DNA from: Zopfochytrium polystomum
Taxonomy: Eukaryota > Chytridiomycota > Chytridiomycetes > Chytridiales > Chytridiaceae
Length of the DNA: 64,000 nucleotides
Assembly (NCBI GenBank): GCA_025765615.1
Contig: JAIVFJ010000148.1
Location: 62,001-126,000 of the forward strand
Reading direction: 5' to 3'
Shown: positions 10,341-21,273 of the stretch, in pieces
How positions within the stretch are numbered: the first letter of the stretch is position 1
Layout: every line of letters starts with the position of its first letter
Notes under the pieces: generated by a model
Database searches by the model: none
Told to the model about the DNA's origin: nothing
Seen by the model: the letters and a program-made list of their open reading frames with translations, nothing else
Program-made: the position numbers and the translations under genes

Positions 10341-13300
10341 GCCCGACGCTGTCTCCCTTGCTCCGGCTCGTCCACAACTCCAGCAAAGACTGACCAACGC
10401 CTCGCCCCTTACATTGAGGCTCGGAAGAAACTTGAGGACCTTTGGAAACAACTACACCGTGGTACCCTCCCTCTACACTCCTTTCTTGGCGCTCTTCCTC
10501 CCCTACCCACCTCGTGGAATGCCTCCCCTGTTCGTGATGATTTGTGCCTTCTCTTTGCTCGCTTCACCAGCTCCATTACATCGGCTACTTCCTTCACCAA
10601 CGACGCCCTCCCTCTCCTGCAACGACTTCGCAAAGCAGTCTACCGTGCACAGCTTTCTGCGGCAGCCTCACTTAAACGTGCTGACATTGCTACTGCCATC
10701 GACCGTCGCCAGGATTTGTTCTCCACCGGCAAGATCCGCAACGTCCTCAACAACATCCTCAACCGCAAACGGTCTAACTCCAGCATTGATCACATCTTGG
10801 CGGAGACCCCAGAGGGTCCTGAAATTGAGTACGACCCTGCCAACGTCCCACGTCTTTGCCGCGAGCAGGTGGAACATTGGTTTCGCCCCCGGGACCTTCA
10901 CCCCTTCCCCCCCCACCTCCCCTCTCCACGACGAAATGAACCCCCGGCCTTACATTCCTCCGCACACTTTCTCCCACATTATGCTCCCCCCTTCTCTTGA
11001 AGAATGCCGTTCGGTCCTTGAATCCCTTGCTCCTAACAAAGCCCTGGCCCCTCCCAACTCTCTCGAGAACTCCTTCTCTCATCAGGCCCTGATGCAATCT
11101 CCCTCTTCCTCTCCCTCGTCCAACGAACCTTTCTCGTCCTTGACGTTCCCTCCTCTTGGACCCTCACTGCCATCTTCCCCATACCAAAGAAAGATGCATG
11201 GGGGGGCGATGTCACGAACCTCCGGCCCATAAGCCTCTGTGAACTCGCAGCAAAAGTAGTTCAAGGCATCCGCCTTCGTCGCCTTTCACATATCCTCACC
11301 GCTTCCCCCGAGATCCTTCGCGGCCGTAACTTTTCCGCCCTTCCTGGCTCATCACCCGATCCTCCTCTCCACTTGGTCCGCTCTGCCCTTGATTTCTGCC
11401 ATGAAAACTCTTCCCCGCTTTTCCTCCTCCTCAACGATATCAAGAAAGCCTTCGACAGTGCCCCTGTTGCCGGCCTGCTCTCCGCCTGGTATCGTATACG
11501 ACTGCCCGAATCTTACGTACGGATGCGTGTCAACACCCAAGCTCGTTTCCGCTCCTTTGTCATCACGGCCTTCGGTCCCTCCCCCACCTTCCCTATTGGC
11601 ACTATGATACAACAAGGCTCGCTAGAAGGACCTCTCGACTGGCGTATCTTTTGGGACCCTGTTCTTTGCGCGCTTGACAAGCACACCCACGGCATCACTT
11701 TTTCTGTTAATTCCCCCCCATCCATGCCTGCCCCCCTCCTCTCACCCACTCGACCAGTCTCAGTTTCTGGCTTTGCCCTGGTTGACGACACCAACACCCT
11801 CTCTTGCTCTTACCTTGATCTACAACACCAGGCCGACATCCTCCACGAATACCAGTCCCACAACAGCATCGAGTCGAACACCTGCAAAATCTTCATTTCT
11901 GCCGCCAACCTTCCTACCAACAGCCCTCGACAGATTATGTGGGGTCAGACCCCAATCCCCATCCAGCCTGACTCTGTTTCCTTCCGCCACCTTGGGAATT
12001 TCTTCTCTGCCGATGGTCGTTCGAGTTCTGCTCGAAAACAGATCTCTGCTGCCATTTCTGATGTCCTCACCACCATCCAGGGGAAGGTGATGGGGGACAA
12101 ACTTGCTTCATACATTCTTCGTAACGTCTTACTTCCTCGCATTCCGCTTTCTTTGGAAAACTGCTATCCTCCCTCGCACTTTCCTTCTGAATGAAACTGC
12201 TCGTCTCCGTCGAGCCTTCAAAAAACTGGTTGGCCTTTGTTCTTCCTTCCCCTCCTCCATTATACATCATCACCTCCTATACGATGTTCCCGACCTATAC
12301 ACCGAATACTGTTCCGATATGTTTGTTGATTTACAGCTCCGTCTTAACGACCCATCCTTGATTGGTTCCATCACCCGTATTCTTTACCAACGCCTCCAAG
12401 TGACATTTTGTCAGGCTACTCCTCTCTTCACACATCCTTTTCCGCTCCCCTCCACCCCTAAGCACTTCACCGCATCTCTTATCCCCCTCTTATTTGCGAA
12501 CAATTACTCTATTACTTCCTCTCATCCTCCCCTTTTTCGGGTTCGCGCTCACCCCATCTCCGATATACCTTGGCCCACGCGTCTTCAAACTCCTTCCTGA
12601 CCTTCAGCGCTCTCACATCTTCTTTTTTGAACAACTCCTTACCACCTCGTTCAGACCCAAAGCATTCCGAGGCCGCAGCAGGGCCAAACGCAGACTCCGT
12701 AACCTTTACACTTCTCTTCTCCCCCACTTTGAGACCCTCCCCACCCTCCGTTCACGTCAATTCTACAATATCCCCCCCCCGCCGCCGCCTTTCCAAACCC
12801 TTTCAATTACCCCCTCTATCCAATTCCAATACTTCCTTCTCCCTGCGCAAGCCCTATCCCGACCTTTGCTCCTCAAATTCCCCCCCTCCCCCTCACACTC
12901 GATACCGACGGGTCCCTTCGTGACACTGGCTTCATGGCTGCTGCTGTTGTTTCCTTGGAACCCCCCTTCTCCTTTGCCGTTGCCCTTCCCCCCATCGCTT
13001 CCTCCTCTGCCACTGCTGAGCTTGTTGGTCTCCTCTCTGCCTTGATTTCTACCTGTCATCTTCCAACCCCCCTCACCATTCAACTTGACAACAGCTCCGT
13101 CGTCACTACCTATAACCGTCTCTTCTCCCACCCCACCAACTCCATCCCTTCCTTTTCCCTTGCCACCCTTGGACCCCTCCCCCCTCCTCCCATTGATCCC
13201 CTTACCGTTTCCTTCCGCTCCCTTCTCCGCTCTCCTCTGGCCTCCCTGTGGGCCCTCGTTGGGCAGGCCCTCTCCACTCGCATCGGCCCCCCCCCGTCAG

Positions 13301-14889
13301 TTGTCTGGATTCGTGGACACTCCGGTTCCGCTGGCAACGAAGCAGCTGACCACCTCGCTTCCCATCTAAACGCCACCACACCACCCATTGATATTCCGTT
13401 TACCTCGCAAACACTTCTACCCGCCACTGCCTTTATCGGCAACACAGCAGTCCTAGGACACCTTCGTCGCCAACTCCGACGCCTCCATAGGCACACACTT
13501 CACAACAGCCTCTCCAATTACTCCTTCACTTCTCCTTTTCGTGACTCTTTTGCTTCTGTTCAGTGGGAATCCACGTTCCTTGTCCTTCACTCTGGCATTC
13601 GCCCTTCCTCCTTGTTTGACACGCTTCCTGCTTCTCATCGTCGCAAATTCCGCCTCCAACTCTTTACGGAATCCCTCCCCACCCAATCTCGACTTCACCT
13701 TTGGTACCCAAACGCCTACCCTGATGGGTTTTGCCGCCGTTGTTCAACTCACACGGAGAACTTCTCCCACATTTTCCTTTGCCCTGTTGCTCAAGACGCC
13801 CTCCTTGCTGTTAAAAACTCTCTTGCCTCTGCTTTAGCGGCTTGCTCCCCTTCCAGTGACCGACCACCCACCCCTCACCTGACCGCCCCCTTTTGGCTCG
13901 CTCTCCCGGAATTTTCCTCCTCTGCCAACGCACCTCTCAACTTCCTCTCCCTTCTTCGCGGCATTATTCCTCAGTCCTTTTACGACACTCTCTACCACAA
14001 CGAGTCTTTCCCCGCCGCCGACGTTGTTACCGCCCTAGTGCGCATTTTTCACGACTTTCTGCTTGACATCCACCGGCTCATCTGGCGCCCTCGCTGCGAC
14101 GAGACCATTCTCTGGGAGCGCGACCACGGCATCTCGCCTTCTGACAAGCGCCACCAGCGTCCACCCCGTTCCCCCACCCCACCCTCCTCCCCTTCGCCAC
14201 CTCCTGCGTTGCCTCCTGCCACACCCCCCACTTCTCCACAACCATCCACTCCGCCCTCCTCCCTTCCTCCCACTCCCCGGGTCTCACCCAGACCCTCCGC
14301 ATCCCCTCCTCCTCATCAGCCTCCTGCCCGGCGACAGCGACAGCCTCGCACCCCTCAATGCAACACATGCGGTCGCTTTCATTCCAACAACAATTGCCCT
14401 CCGGACTGGCTCCTCTCACGCAAGGGCATCCTAGCCTGGCGGCAACACTACCTCGGGTTCCTCCGCCCCACCCTCGGCACCCTATGGATTCGCCGCACTG
14501 TTGTGATTCCTCAGCCTCCTCCGCGACAAGCGCTTCCGCGTTATCGCAATCCTGAACCCCCTGACGTCCCCTGAGGATCTCCTCCCTGCTCACATTTTCC
14601 GCGGTGTTGCCATTTCCCATTTGCCCTCCGCTCACCACCCTCTCCGCTGTCCACTGGACACTCTCCGCAGGGCCTCGGCCCACCTTATTCTCTTCTTTTC
14701 TCTTTCCTTGGTTGTTGTTGCTTCTCTTCTTGTTGTTTGTTTCCTGGTAGCGTTAACGGCTAGGGTGGCCTGTGCGTGGAGACACGCTTGGTTCTGTCAA
14801 GGTTCTTGGCTCCCTGCCATACCTGCGTGGCATTTCACTCTTCCCGTCACGCAGCTTCTGGCTGCGTGGAATAATAATAAAAAAAAAAA

Positions 14890-14905
14890 GCACCCGACAA
14901 TCAGG
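14890..14905. repeat. LINE target-site duplication, right copy
   Basis: Exact copy of 7124-7139, directly after the A-rich tail. Confidence 0.95.
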
Positions 14906-16614
14906 AACGCGAGAGGAGGGCTTTGGCGGGAGGGCTTGGGCGGCGCGTGTGGCGGCTCGAGGGCAGGCGTTGTCTGCGGACGCTCTCGAGGTGAACGGAC
15001 GTCAAGAGCCCCACAAGAACCAATCGACTGCATTCCTGCTTCACTAAAATCGTTTAACGATCCCTTCGTACGCATCGGCTTGAGCCCAGCAGCCCCCCGA
15101 TCGGATGCGTGGGGGGGGGAGGATGGGCTGGACGAAATGGAACCGAATCGAAACAAGTGCGCACCCAAGCACGACCGGCTATCGAAGCTGCAACGATGGA
15201 CAAGTCAGGCAGGAGTTGTCGGAAGGAGAAAAGGTTACTTTTCGGGCCATCGGATCGCTTGTTTGGGCGCGATCGCGATCCAAGAAGTGGATTCTATTCT
15301 GTCCACTTAGGAAACACATCAGAAGCGGTCGGAAAAACAAAAGGTCAGGTGATGGTCCCGTTACAGTAAATCAAAACATCCGGAGTAGTTCCAGGCTCTG
15401 CTTCCGTCGGGTCAATTCCCTTGGTGGTATGCAGCTCGACGCCGACACGCAAGGATCGCAGCCTTCTTCGGGACAGATCCAGGGGGGACGAATACGCTGC
15501 ACAATCCAACGCAGGCGGCACTAGGCGAAAGGCCAATGTCCCGATTTTATGGTGGGGTATTTGACGCGTTTTTTGCTCGAAACGCACCAACATAATCATC
15601 CAAATCTTTTGGGGAATGGGCTTCGAAATGAGTGGCAGTGCGAACTTTCGAAAGGTTAAACAAAAAATAATCCTGTTCCAGCGGACTGTTCCAAATGGAT
15701 GGATGTAAGCCGCCTGGTCGCTCTGAAACTCGTGTCTCCGCAGTTCATGAACGAGTTTCGAACATGTCACGAAACGTGGGACGGCTCTGAGCGAGAGAGA
15801 CAGACACAGCGCCGAAAGGAAAGAAGGAGGACGATGACGCGAAAAATTCTCCGAATCCAATAAATACCCAAGCTCCCCCATTAACAAACCTCATCGACCA
15901 ACTCTAAAGGTAAATTCGCCCGTACCAGCTTCCCACTTCGCTCCCTCTCCAGCCCAAACCGACGCCGTGGCAGTCCAATCCTCCCCGTGCTTCTCACTAC
16001 CATTTTCGTGCCTAACAATCACTCACTCTCATCAAACCCACCACAGGATCATCTTTATAGTTCGTCTCTGCTTTTCGTTTCCTAAACGAGGCACACCTGT
16101 CAATGTGGATGATGAGACGAAGCCTCCACCCTGAGCGGGAAGTGCGATCTACCCTTTTGTAATTGACGGATTTCCTCGCTTGCGCGGCTTCTTGTCTTTG
16201 TATCAGGGGATTTCGGTTGAAGACTGCCCCTCTCCCGCCCTTTTGCGGGGCGGGAGTAGGGAAGGGGTGTGATGGCTCGTCTGACACATTTCCCTTTTTC
16301 CTGCTGTTCAGCTCTCTGTCTCTCTCTCTTTTCGCTTCCTCCTCCTGCACGCTATGAGGTCAAAATAAATCTTTGGACTGCAGGTCTGGTACTTGGCGCT
16401 GCACCCCGAATGATCTGTTTTGCACTTCACTGCACGTTTGGCCAGTTCTTCTGTTCCTATGTGTTCTTGATTTGATCACGATGAATAAATAATCTTGAGG
16501 GGCAACGGCTGCATTGTTTCGCTTGTTCTTTGGTGTTGGTGGAATGAAGACAACGTGAGCCGCGTCTCCCGCAAGGAATGAAGCGGAACGTGGACAAACA
16601 AACTGAACTCCGCG
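14906..16614. other. intergenic, nothing recognised
   Basis: No conserved protein, RNA or repeat was recognised in this 1.7 kb. One 180-residue open frame on the minus strand (15345-15887) has no recognisable motif and unconvincing composition, so I do not call it a gene. The right part contains the promoter of the SET-domain gene. Confidence 0.5.
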
Positions 16615-17926
16615 ATGGCCCTTTCCCGCATGCCGTCGGAATCCAACGTCCTGTTCCGTTCACCCCTCGTCGAGCCCTACATCATCTCCGCCAGCAACTA
16701 CGGACTCCGTTGCACGTCCGCCGTCGCGTCCTCCGCCGATCCGCCACCCGCGACATCGTCCACATCCGTCGCGATCGCCGAGGGCACGCTTCTCCTCCGC
16801 GAACGGCCCGTGCTGGGATGGCCACGCGGATCGTACAGCACCGACTTGCTGGTCCCGCGGCTGCTCGTCAAGCACCGCGAGGCGCTGCGGAGATCACAAG
16901 AGGATCCGCCGACGTCGTCGCTCACAACTCTCTTCCCTAGAAACGTCGCCGCTGAGGTCCCAGCGGCCGTGCGGCCCAGATCACCGACACATACGTCGCC
17001 GGCGTGATCGCGCGGGTCCTTGAGTTGGAGAGTGCGAACGATCCAGAACCTGCGATCGATCGGTTGGCCGCTGCCTTGTCGCTGTTGGACCCCTCACCCG
17101 TCGCCGCTGGCAGGGCACCCGCCATCCCTCCCGCCTCCGACCCGCGACGACGTCCTCTGGGCCACCTTCGTCCTCGACTTCAACTCCTTCCCCTCAGGGC
17201 TCAACCTCTTCCTCTCCCTCGTCAACCACTCCTGCGACCCCCAACTGCAAAGTCGTCGAAGACGACCCCTCCCCGTCACCGCCAGCCAGCACCACCTCCA
17301 ACCGGGATCCCGAAACCCGCCCGCGCGCCAACCTACACCCTCTTCGCTCTCCGCCCCATCGCCCCCGGCGCCCCGCTCTCCATCAGCTACCTCGACCTCG
17401 ACCGCGACGTCTCCCTCGCCGCCGACCGCCGCCGGTACCTCGAGGAGCACTACCTCTTCTTCTGCACCTGCACCGCGTGCGGGACCCGCTCGGACGCACG
17501 ACCCCACCAGCGGCGAGCCGCCGCGCGGCGAGGACTATCTGTGCGGCGGGTGTGGTTCGGGGCGCGTCGACGCCGTCGCGGGGGGGCCGTGCGATGCGTG
17601 CGGGGCGACGATGAGCGCGCGGGAGATGGAGAAGCGGGAGGATAGGGTGTTTGCGATTGTGAGGCGGACGAGGGTGCTGGTGGAGAGGGTGGTTGCGGCG
17701 GTCGGGCGGCTGGAGGACGAAAGGGGTAAGGAGGAGGGGAAGGCAGAGGAGGAGGAGGAGGACGCGGGCCAGGGCGGCGGGAGGGTGCGCTTCGCGGCGC
17801 GGGCCGAGACTGCGGGTGGAAGAGCTGGCGCGGCTCGTTCCGGAGCTGGAGGCGCTAGGGGTCGCGGCCGAGGCGGTGGTGTACTCGAAGGCGCCGCACC
17901 GGCATGTTTTGTTTCGGCCCGATTGA
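16615..17926 (+). CDS. SET-domain lysine methyltransferase, SMYD/SET5-like
   Basis: A SET-domain protein of about 435 residues with an ATG at 16615. The N-terminal SET part (about residues 25-75) includes YGLRCTSAV and EGTLLLRERPVLGWPRG. The catalytic core has LVNHSCDP followed by NCK (the NHSCxPNC motif near 17220), then LFALRPIAPGAPLSISYLDL. A post-SET cysteine cluster (FFCTCTAC..CGGC..CDAC) reads at 17455-17615. The end is VVYSKAPHRHVLFRPD. No MYND finger is seen. The frame must change at about 16965, 17240, 17330, 17500 and 17800. The change at 17238-17242 is a C5 run whose shortening to C4 restores NHSCDPNC, so I read these as assembly errors. It should methylate lysines on histones or other proteins with S-adenosylmethionine; the substrate is unknown. 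Confidence 0.72.
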
Positions 17927-18118
17927 CTTTTGTGTTGCGGAGGGGCGGGAGGCGCTTGCGAAGCACGGGCGGGGTGAGGTGCGGGCTGTGGGAGCGGCGA
18001 GGAGGAGCAAGAAGGCAAACAAGCCGATCAAAGCAAAGAGAGAGGGTTAACAAAGCAGGGTTCCCTCAGTTCCCGTAAACTTGTCGCTGAGGAGGAGACA
18101 TGTCAGCCGAGGGCGGCG

Positions 18119-18459
18119 ATGGCGGCGCTCGCACTGGAGGAGGACCCGGCGATCGGCAAGCTACGCGATCTGCTGAACCGCAGGATGCGCGTCATGATCG
18201 CGGACGGCCGCGTTTTTGTCGGCATCTTTATGTGCATAGACAAGGGCCTCAAACATGGTGTTATCGGGAGCAGAGGAGTATACAGCTGGTCGGTCGTGCT
18301 ATGGAAAAAAACTCGTCTTTGATCTCACCCCGCACTCGTTTCCAACTCCATCGTCAATCATCAGACGAAAGACGGTTCGCCGGACTGGTGATGATACCCG
18401 GAAAGTACATTGTGCGAGCGGAGGCAGAGGATTACGAGGCCTCTGATGTTTATTCGTGA
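18119..18459 (+). CDS. NAA38: Sm-like protein, NAA38/LSMD1-type NatC subunit
   Basis: A small Sm-fold protein of about 87 residues. Exon 1 (18119-18288) encodes the Sm1 motif (LRDLLNRRMRVMIADGRVFVGIFMCIDKG in two parts, then MVLSGAEEYTA). A 76-bp intron (18289-18364, GTCGGT..CAG) follows. Exon 2 (18365-18459) encodes the Sm2 motif (GLVMIPGKYIV). The short lineup and motif spacing match the auxiliary NatC subunit NAA38 (LSMD1/Mak31), which acts with NAA30 and NAA35 in cotranslational N-terminal acetylation at the ribosome. A one-base frame change is needed at the AAA of 18251-18253, probably an assembly indel. It is tail-to-tail with the next gene, with 66 bp between stops. Confidence 0.7.
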
Positions 18460-18525
18460 TATTTACTGCACCCGTTCAATATATCCTTGGCTGGGCCTCC
18501 CAACGACAAATCCCGATGAACCCCC

Positions 18526-21234
18526 TCAAAAAGCCTCCTCCCGCCGGTTCGTTAGATACAGGTCCGTAACGCTCCTAGCCGACCGTCCTGACCACGGACG
18601 CTGGGCTTTTGCTGGAACCTCCAGTCCTTTTTCGCATAATTCAATCCCGCCGTTCGCAGCCGCATTTGCGCCCCCAACAGGCGCTTCCGCTTGCAGTTGG
18701 ACCGCACCATTTTTAAGGGCTTGTTCGTGGAAGCCCCTTGCGCGGTTGAGCTCCTCGTCAAGGAAAATATTGAACGTTTCCGGGTCTTTAGTGATGTCCG
18801 TTTGATCAGAGGTTGTTAGAGGGGATTCCATGAGCCGCACGCAACGCAAAATTGGTGGTGAAGGGGAGCAGAGGATGTACCGTTGGATCTCCCGGTCGTG
18901 GAAAGGCTGACCCAGTTGTCAGCGTACTCGTCAAAGTCCAGCGCCATCGTCCACTTGACCAAAAAATCGTGGTCCAGCGACGACTCGAGCTCCGAGATTG
19001 CCAGCAGCAGCGCATTCTCCTCGTCTTCGGGCGGCGGCGGCCGCTGCGATCTTCCCAGCGGCAGGCCGTGGGGGGGTACCGCGGGATCTCGCTTTGAAGG
19101 GTGCGGGTCGCTTTGCTCGCTCGGTTGCGGAGTCGCTACCGTCGCCGCGGGGTTGGTGGGAACACTTGCGGAATCCTTCTCGGAGCCGCCGTGAAAGTCG
19201 GCATGGCCGTTGTTGCGCTCGGCCGCGTCTTTGCCCTGAACGTAGCTGTGTCGAGTTAATTGTTCAGCCGTCGGCGACCGGTTTTTCGTCAAAAAAAGGC
19301 CACTTCACATTTTTCGTAGCCACTCCAGCCGCCGCAATCTTTCGGAGTTTCTGCACCTCATCGCGCCGTCGAAGCTTGGCGTGGTGGAACGGAATCGGCT
19401 TTGTCGTTGAGTACGTTACTTCATCGAATATGAATGCGCCGTCGCGAGCGGGCCGGTTTGCGACGGGGCGCCAGCCGTTGTTTTCGCGCCTCTGGTACCA
19501 GCCGCCTTTGGCAAGTTAAAGTTTTCAGACCAGTGAGAGCTTCTTGCAACAGCAGTACGATACCGTTTTCAGGGCCGTTCGGTGGCAGCGGACCAATTTT
19601 CGAAAACAGTATTCGTGGAGGCGGCGCCTTTGCCGACTCTTGCGTGTAGTCGCGCGGACTGAACGCATTCATGTCAACCAGGTTCTGGTGGATAAAGATT
19701 TTGTAGTAAATGGTCGGTGGGAATGTTGTCTGCATGAGCGGAGTTAGCGGAAGGATTGACAATTGTTGGCTGCCTATTACTCCGCCCAGCCGAAACCGAA
19801 CGTGAATTCCGGACGCAGAGTCTATCAGCTTGGCTTCGTTCGGGTTGACAAATTTGAGGAGCTTCCCGGGATCGCCTCGCTCTCTGAAGCGAATCAAATC
19901 TCTATAGAATCGAAATATCTTGACCGACTGGAGGGATTTTCCAATTAATTGTAACTCCGCTCATATTCGAAATTCAGCAGTACAGACTTACATAGTAACT
20001 TCTCCACGCTTTTTGTATCATCAGCGCCGCTGTAGCAAAGCGTCTTCTTGGTCATTTCAGCTCTTTGTGCCCGTCTGAGCATCGCGAGCCTCGTTCCGTC
20101 CAACAGCTGTCGATTCTCAAGCACCTCCCCCTCCATCCCGTCCATCTCCGTCATAATCGCCCAGCTTGGCACGTTCCTTGCGCAACTGCTCCTTACGAAC
20201 AATCTCCAGGACGCGCACATACGGCACCCGCACCATAAACATCCTCATAATCGACTGAATCTTGACCGCGCAAAAGTGCGGGAACGTCGGCGCCTGCCCG
20301 TCCACCCACGGCACCCTCTCGCAGAACCGCCGGAACTTTTGGATCATCCGCTCCTGCAGCGAGAGGGTCGCGCACCGACGGCATCGACGCGGCCAGCCTG
20401 ACCGCGGACGCGGCGCCCCCAGCCGCAGCCGCACCGTCGGATGCTGCCGCTGCAGCTGCGGCCGTCTTCCCGCGCGGGTCTGCGGCTGCGACGACCAACC
20501 TCGCGCGGGCCGCAGACGACGCGCGGCCTGTCTCGCCAGATCGGACGGTCTGCCCCGGCCTCGGAGGCGGTCATGCGGGCGTGGCGGACGGCGACGTACT
20601 TTCGTCGAGTGGTCCAGCCGCGGTAGGCGCACTGGACAACGAGGGCTGCGGCGGAGCGGGCGAGCTGATCGCGGAGGACGGCTTCGTCGCGCGCTTTTTG
20701 GAGGTCGAGTTGCTGCTGGTGGAGCTGCTCCTTGGTGGCGGGGCCGGCGGCGGCGGAGGGCGCGCCGGGGACGGCGAGGTTTGCGCCGTGGGGTGCGTTT
20801 GAGGTCGATGCGGGGTGATCGCGGCGCTGTCGGTTGCTTGGGAACAGCGCGGAGGACGGACGGGAAACGGGGATGTATGCGGTCGAAGTGGCTGGGATGT
20901 AGCCGGATTGAGAGACAGTCTGAATCAGTGGGATGTTTTCCATCGACTCGTCATCGAGTATGATCGTCTGCCGCCTTATCGCCATCTGTGCTCGCTGTTA
21001 GGTCGGTGTTTTGTGGTTGAGGCGAGCTTGAAAACGCCTCACCATCCGTGCTTCTTTGGACACTCGAAGCAATCGCTCGAACCGATCGTTCGGAAACTCG
21101 ACCGTCTCGAGCAGCTCAAAAGGGTCGAATCCACATAGCTGAGTGATGATCGCCAAGTTGCGCGCCTTTGCAAGGACATTCATGATCGACGACGGCCCAT
21201 CGCCGCCACCGTCCAGGGGAGGTGAAGATGACAT
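18526..21234 (-). CDS. C11orf65/MFI-family protein with IQ motifs
   Basis: A multi-exon homologue of animal C11orf65 (MFI). The start is the ATG at 21232-21234, and intron 1 is 20986-21042. Exon 2 carries an IQ motif (LVVQCAYRGWTTRRKYVAVR), and a second IQ-like segment reads AVKIQSIMRMFMVRVPYVRV near 20270. The family core lies at 19945-19420: RFRERGDPGKLLKFVNPNEA, SGIHVRFRLGG, an intron, FPPTIYYKIFIHQNLVDMN, another intron, then ENNGWRPVA and KLRRRDEVQKLRKI. A final block, LVKWTMALDFDEYADNW, is also conserved. The C-terminus ends at 18526. Frame changes occur inside the GC-rich 20600-20300 segment. Human MFI is reported to modulate Drp1-dependent mitochondrial fission, but its broader role is poorly known. 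The head-to-head pairing with a flagellar gene suggests a flagellum- or basal-body-related role, which is inference. Confidence 0.8.
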
Positions 21235-21273
21235 GCTGGTTAGGCAGTGGTAAAGTTTGTCAGAGACCAACGA
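21235..21273. promoter_or_regulatory. bidirectional promoter/5' UTR spacer
   Basis: Only 39 bp separate the start codons of the divergent C11orf65-like (21234) and IQUB (21274) genes. Any shared promoter must overlap the first exons. No TATA box is seen. Confidence 0.5.

Larger units (their letters stand above)
8946..14574 (+). pseudogene. LINE ORF2: endonuclease, RT, RNase H (interrupted)
   Basis: This is the replication polyprotein of the LINE. The endonuclease domain (8946-9860) shows FATWNVGR, ALQET, GDWNALLSPLD, RLDAIWLS and SDHLP, the APE catalytic blocks. A solo LTR at 10019-10335 then cuts the gene. Reverse transcriptase blocks follow: FPIPKKDAWGGDVTNLRPIS (frame-shifted, near 11180), NDIKKAFDSAP with the motif A Asp, IQQGSLEGP, and FALVDDTNTL as motif C (near 11775). 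RNase H (about 12890-13370) shows DTDGS, ATAELVGLL, LDNSSVV and WIRGHSGSAGNEAADHLA. A CRRC..H..C finger of zf-RVT type lies near 13735-13785, and a CNTCGRFHSNNNC knuckle near 14359. Several frame changes and the LTR make this copy non-functional as sequenced. Confidence 0.85.
7140..14889 (+). mobile_element. non-LTR retrotransposon (LINE; APE, RT, RNase H)
   Basis: A complete non-LTR retrotransposon bounded by a perfect 16-bp target-site duplication and ending in an A-rich tail (about 14870-14889). It is about 7.4 kb without the nested 317-bp LTR. The order is 5' UTR, ORF1 with a C-terminal coiled-coil-like part, an internal poly-A tract, and ORF2 with apurinic endonuclease, reverse transcriptase, RNase H, a zf-RVT-like finger and a CCHC knuckle. 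APE plus RNase H plus a knuckle fits the I/Tad1 group of fungal LINEs, but I cannot assign a clade. Both ORFs carry several frame changes, many near poly-C runs, despite the intact duplication. The base composition is a C-rich sense strand, unlike the neighbouring genes. Confidence 0.92.

Noticed and set aside
15345..15887. 180-codon minus-strand open frame
   Set aside because: No motif, unconvincing composition and no supporting introns or neighbours; kept as intergenic.
21247..21273. GTG start for IQUB
   Set aside because: The organism is eukaryotic and an ATG with a better context follows at 21274.
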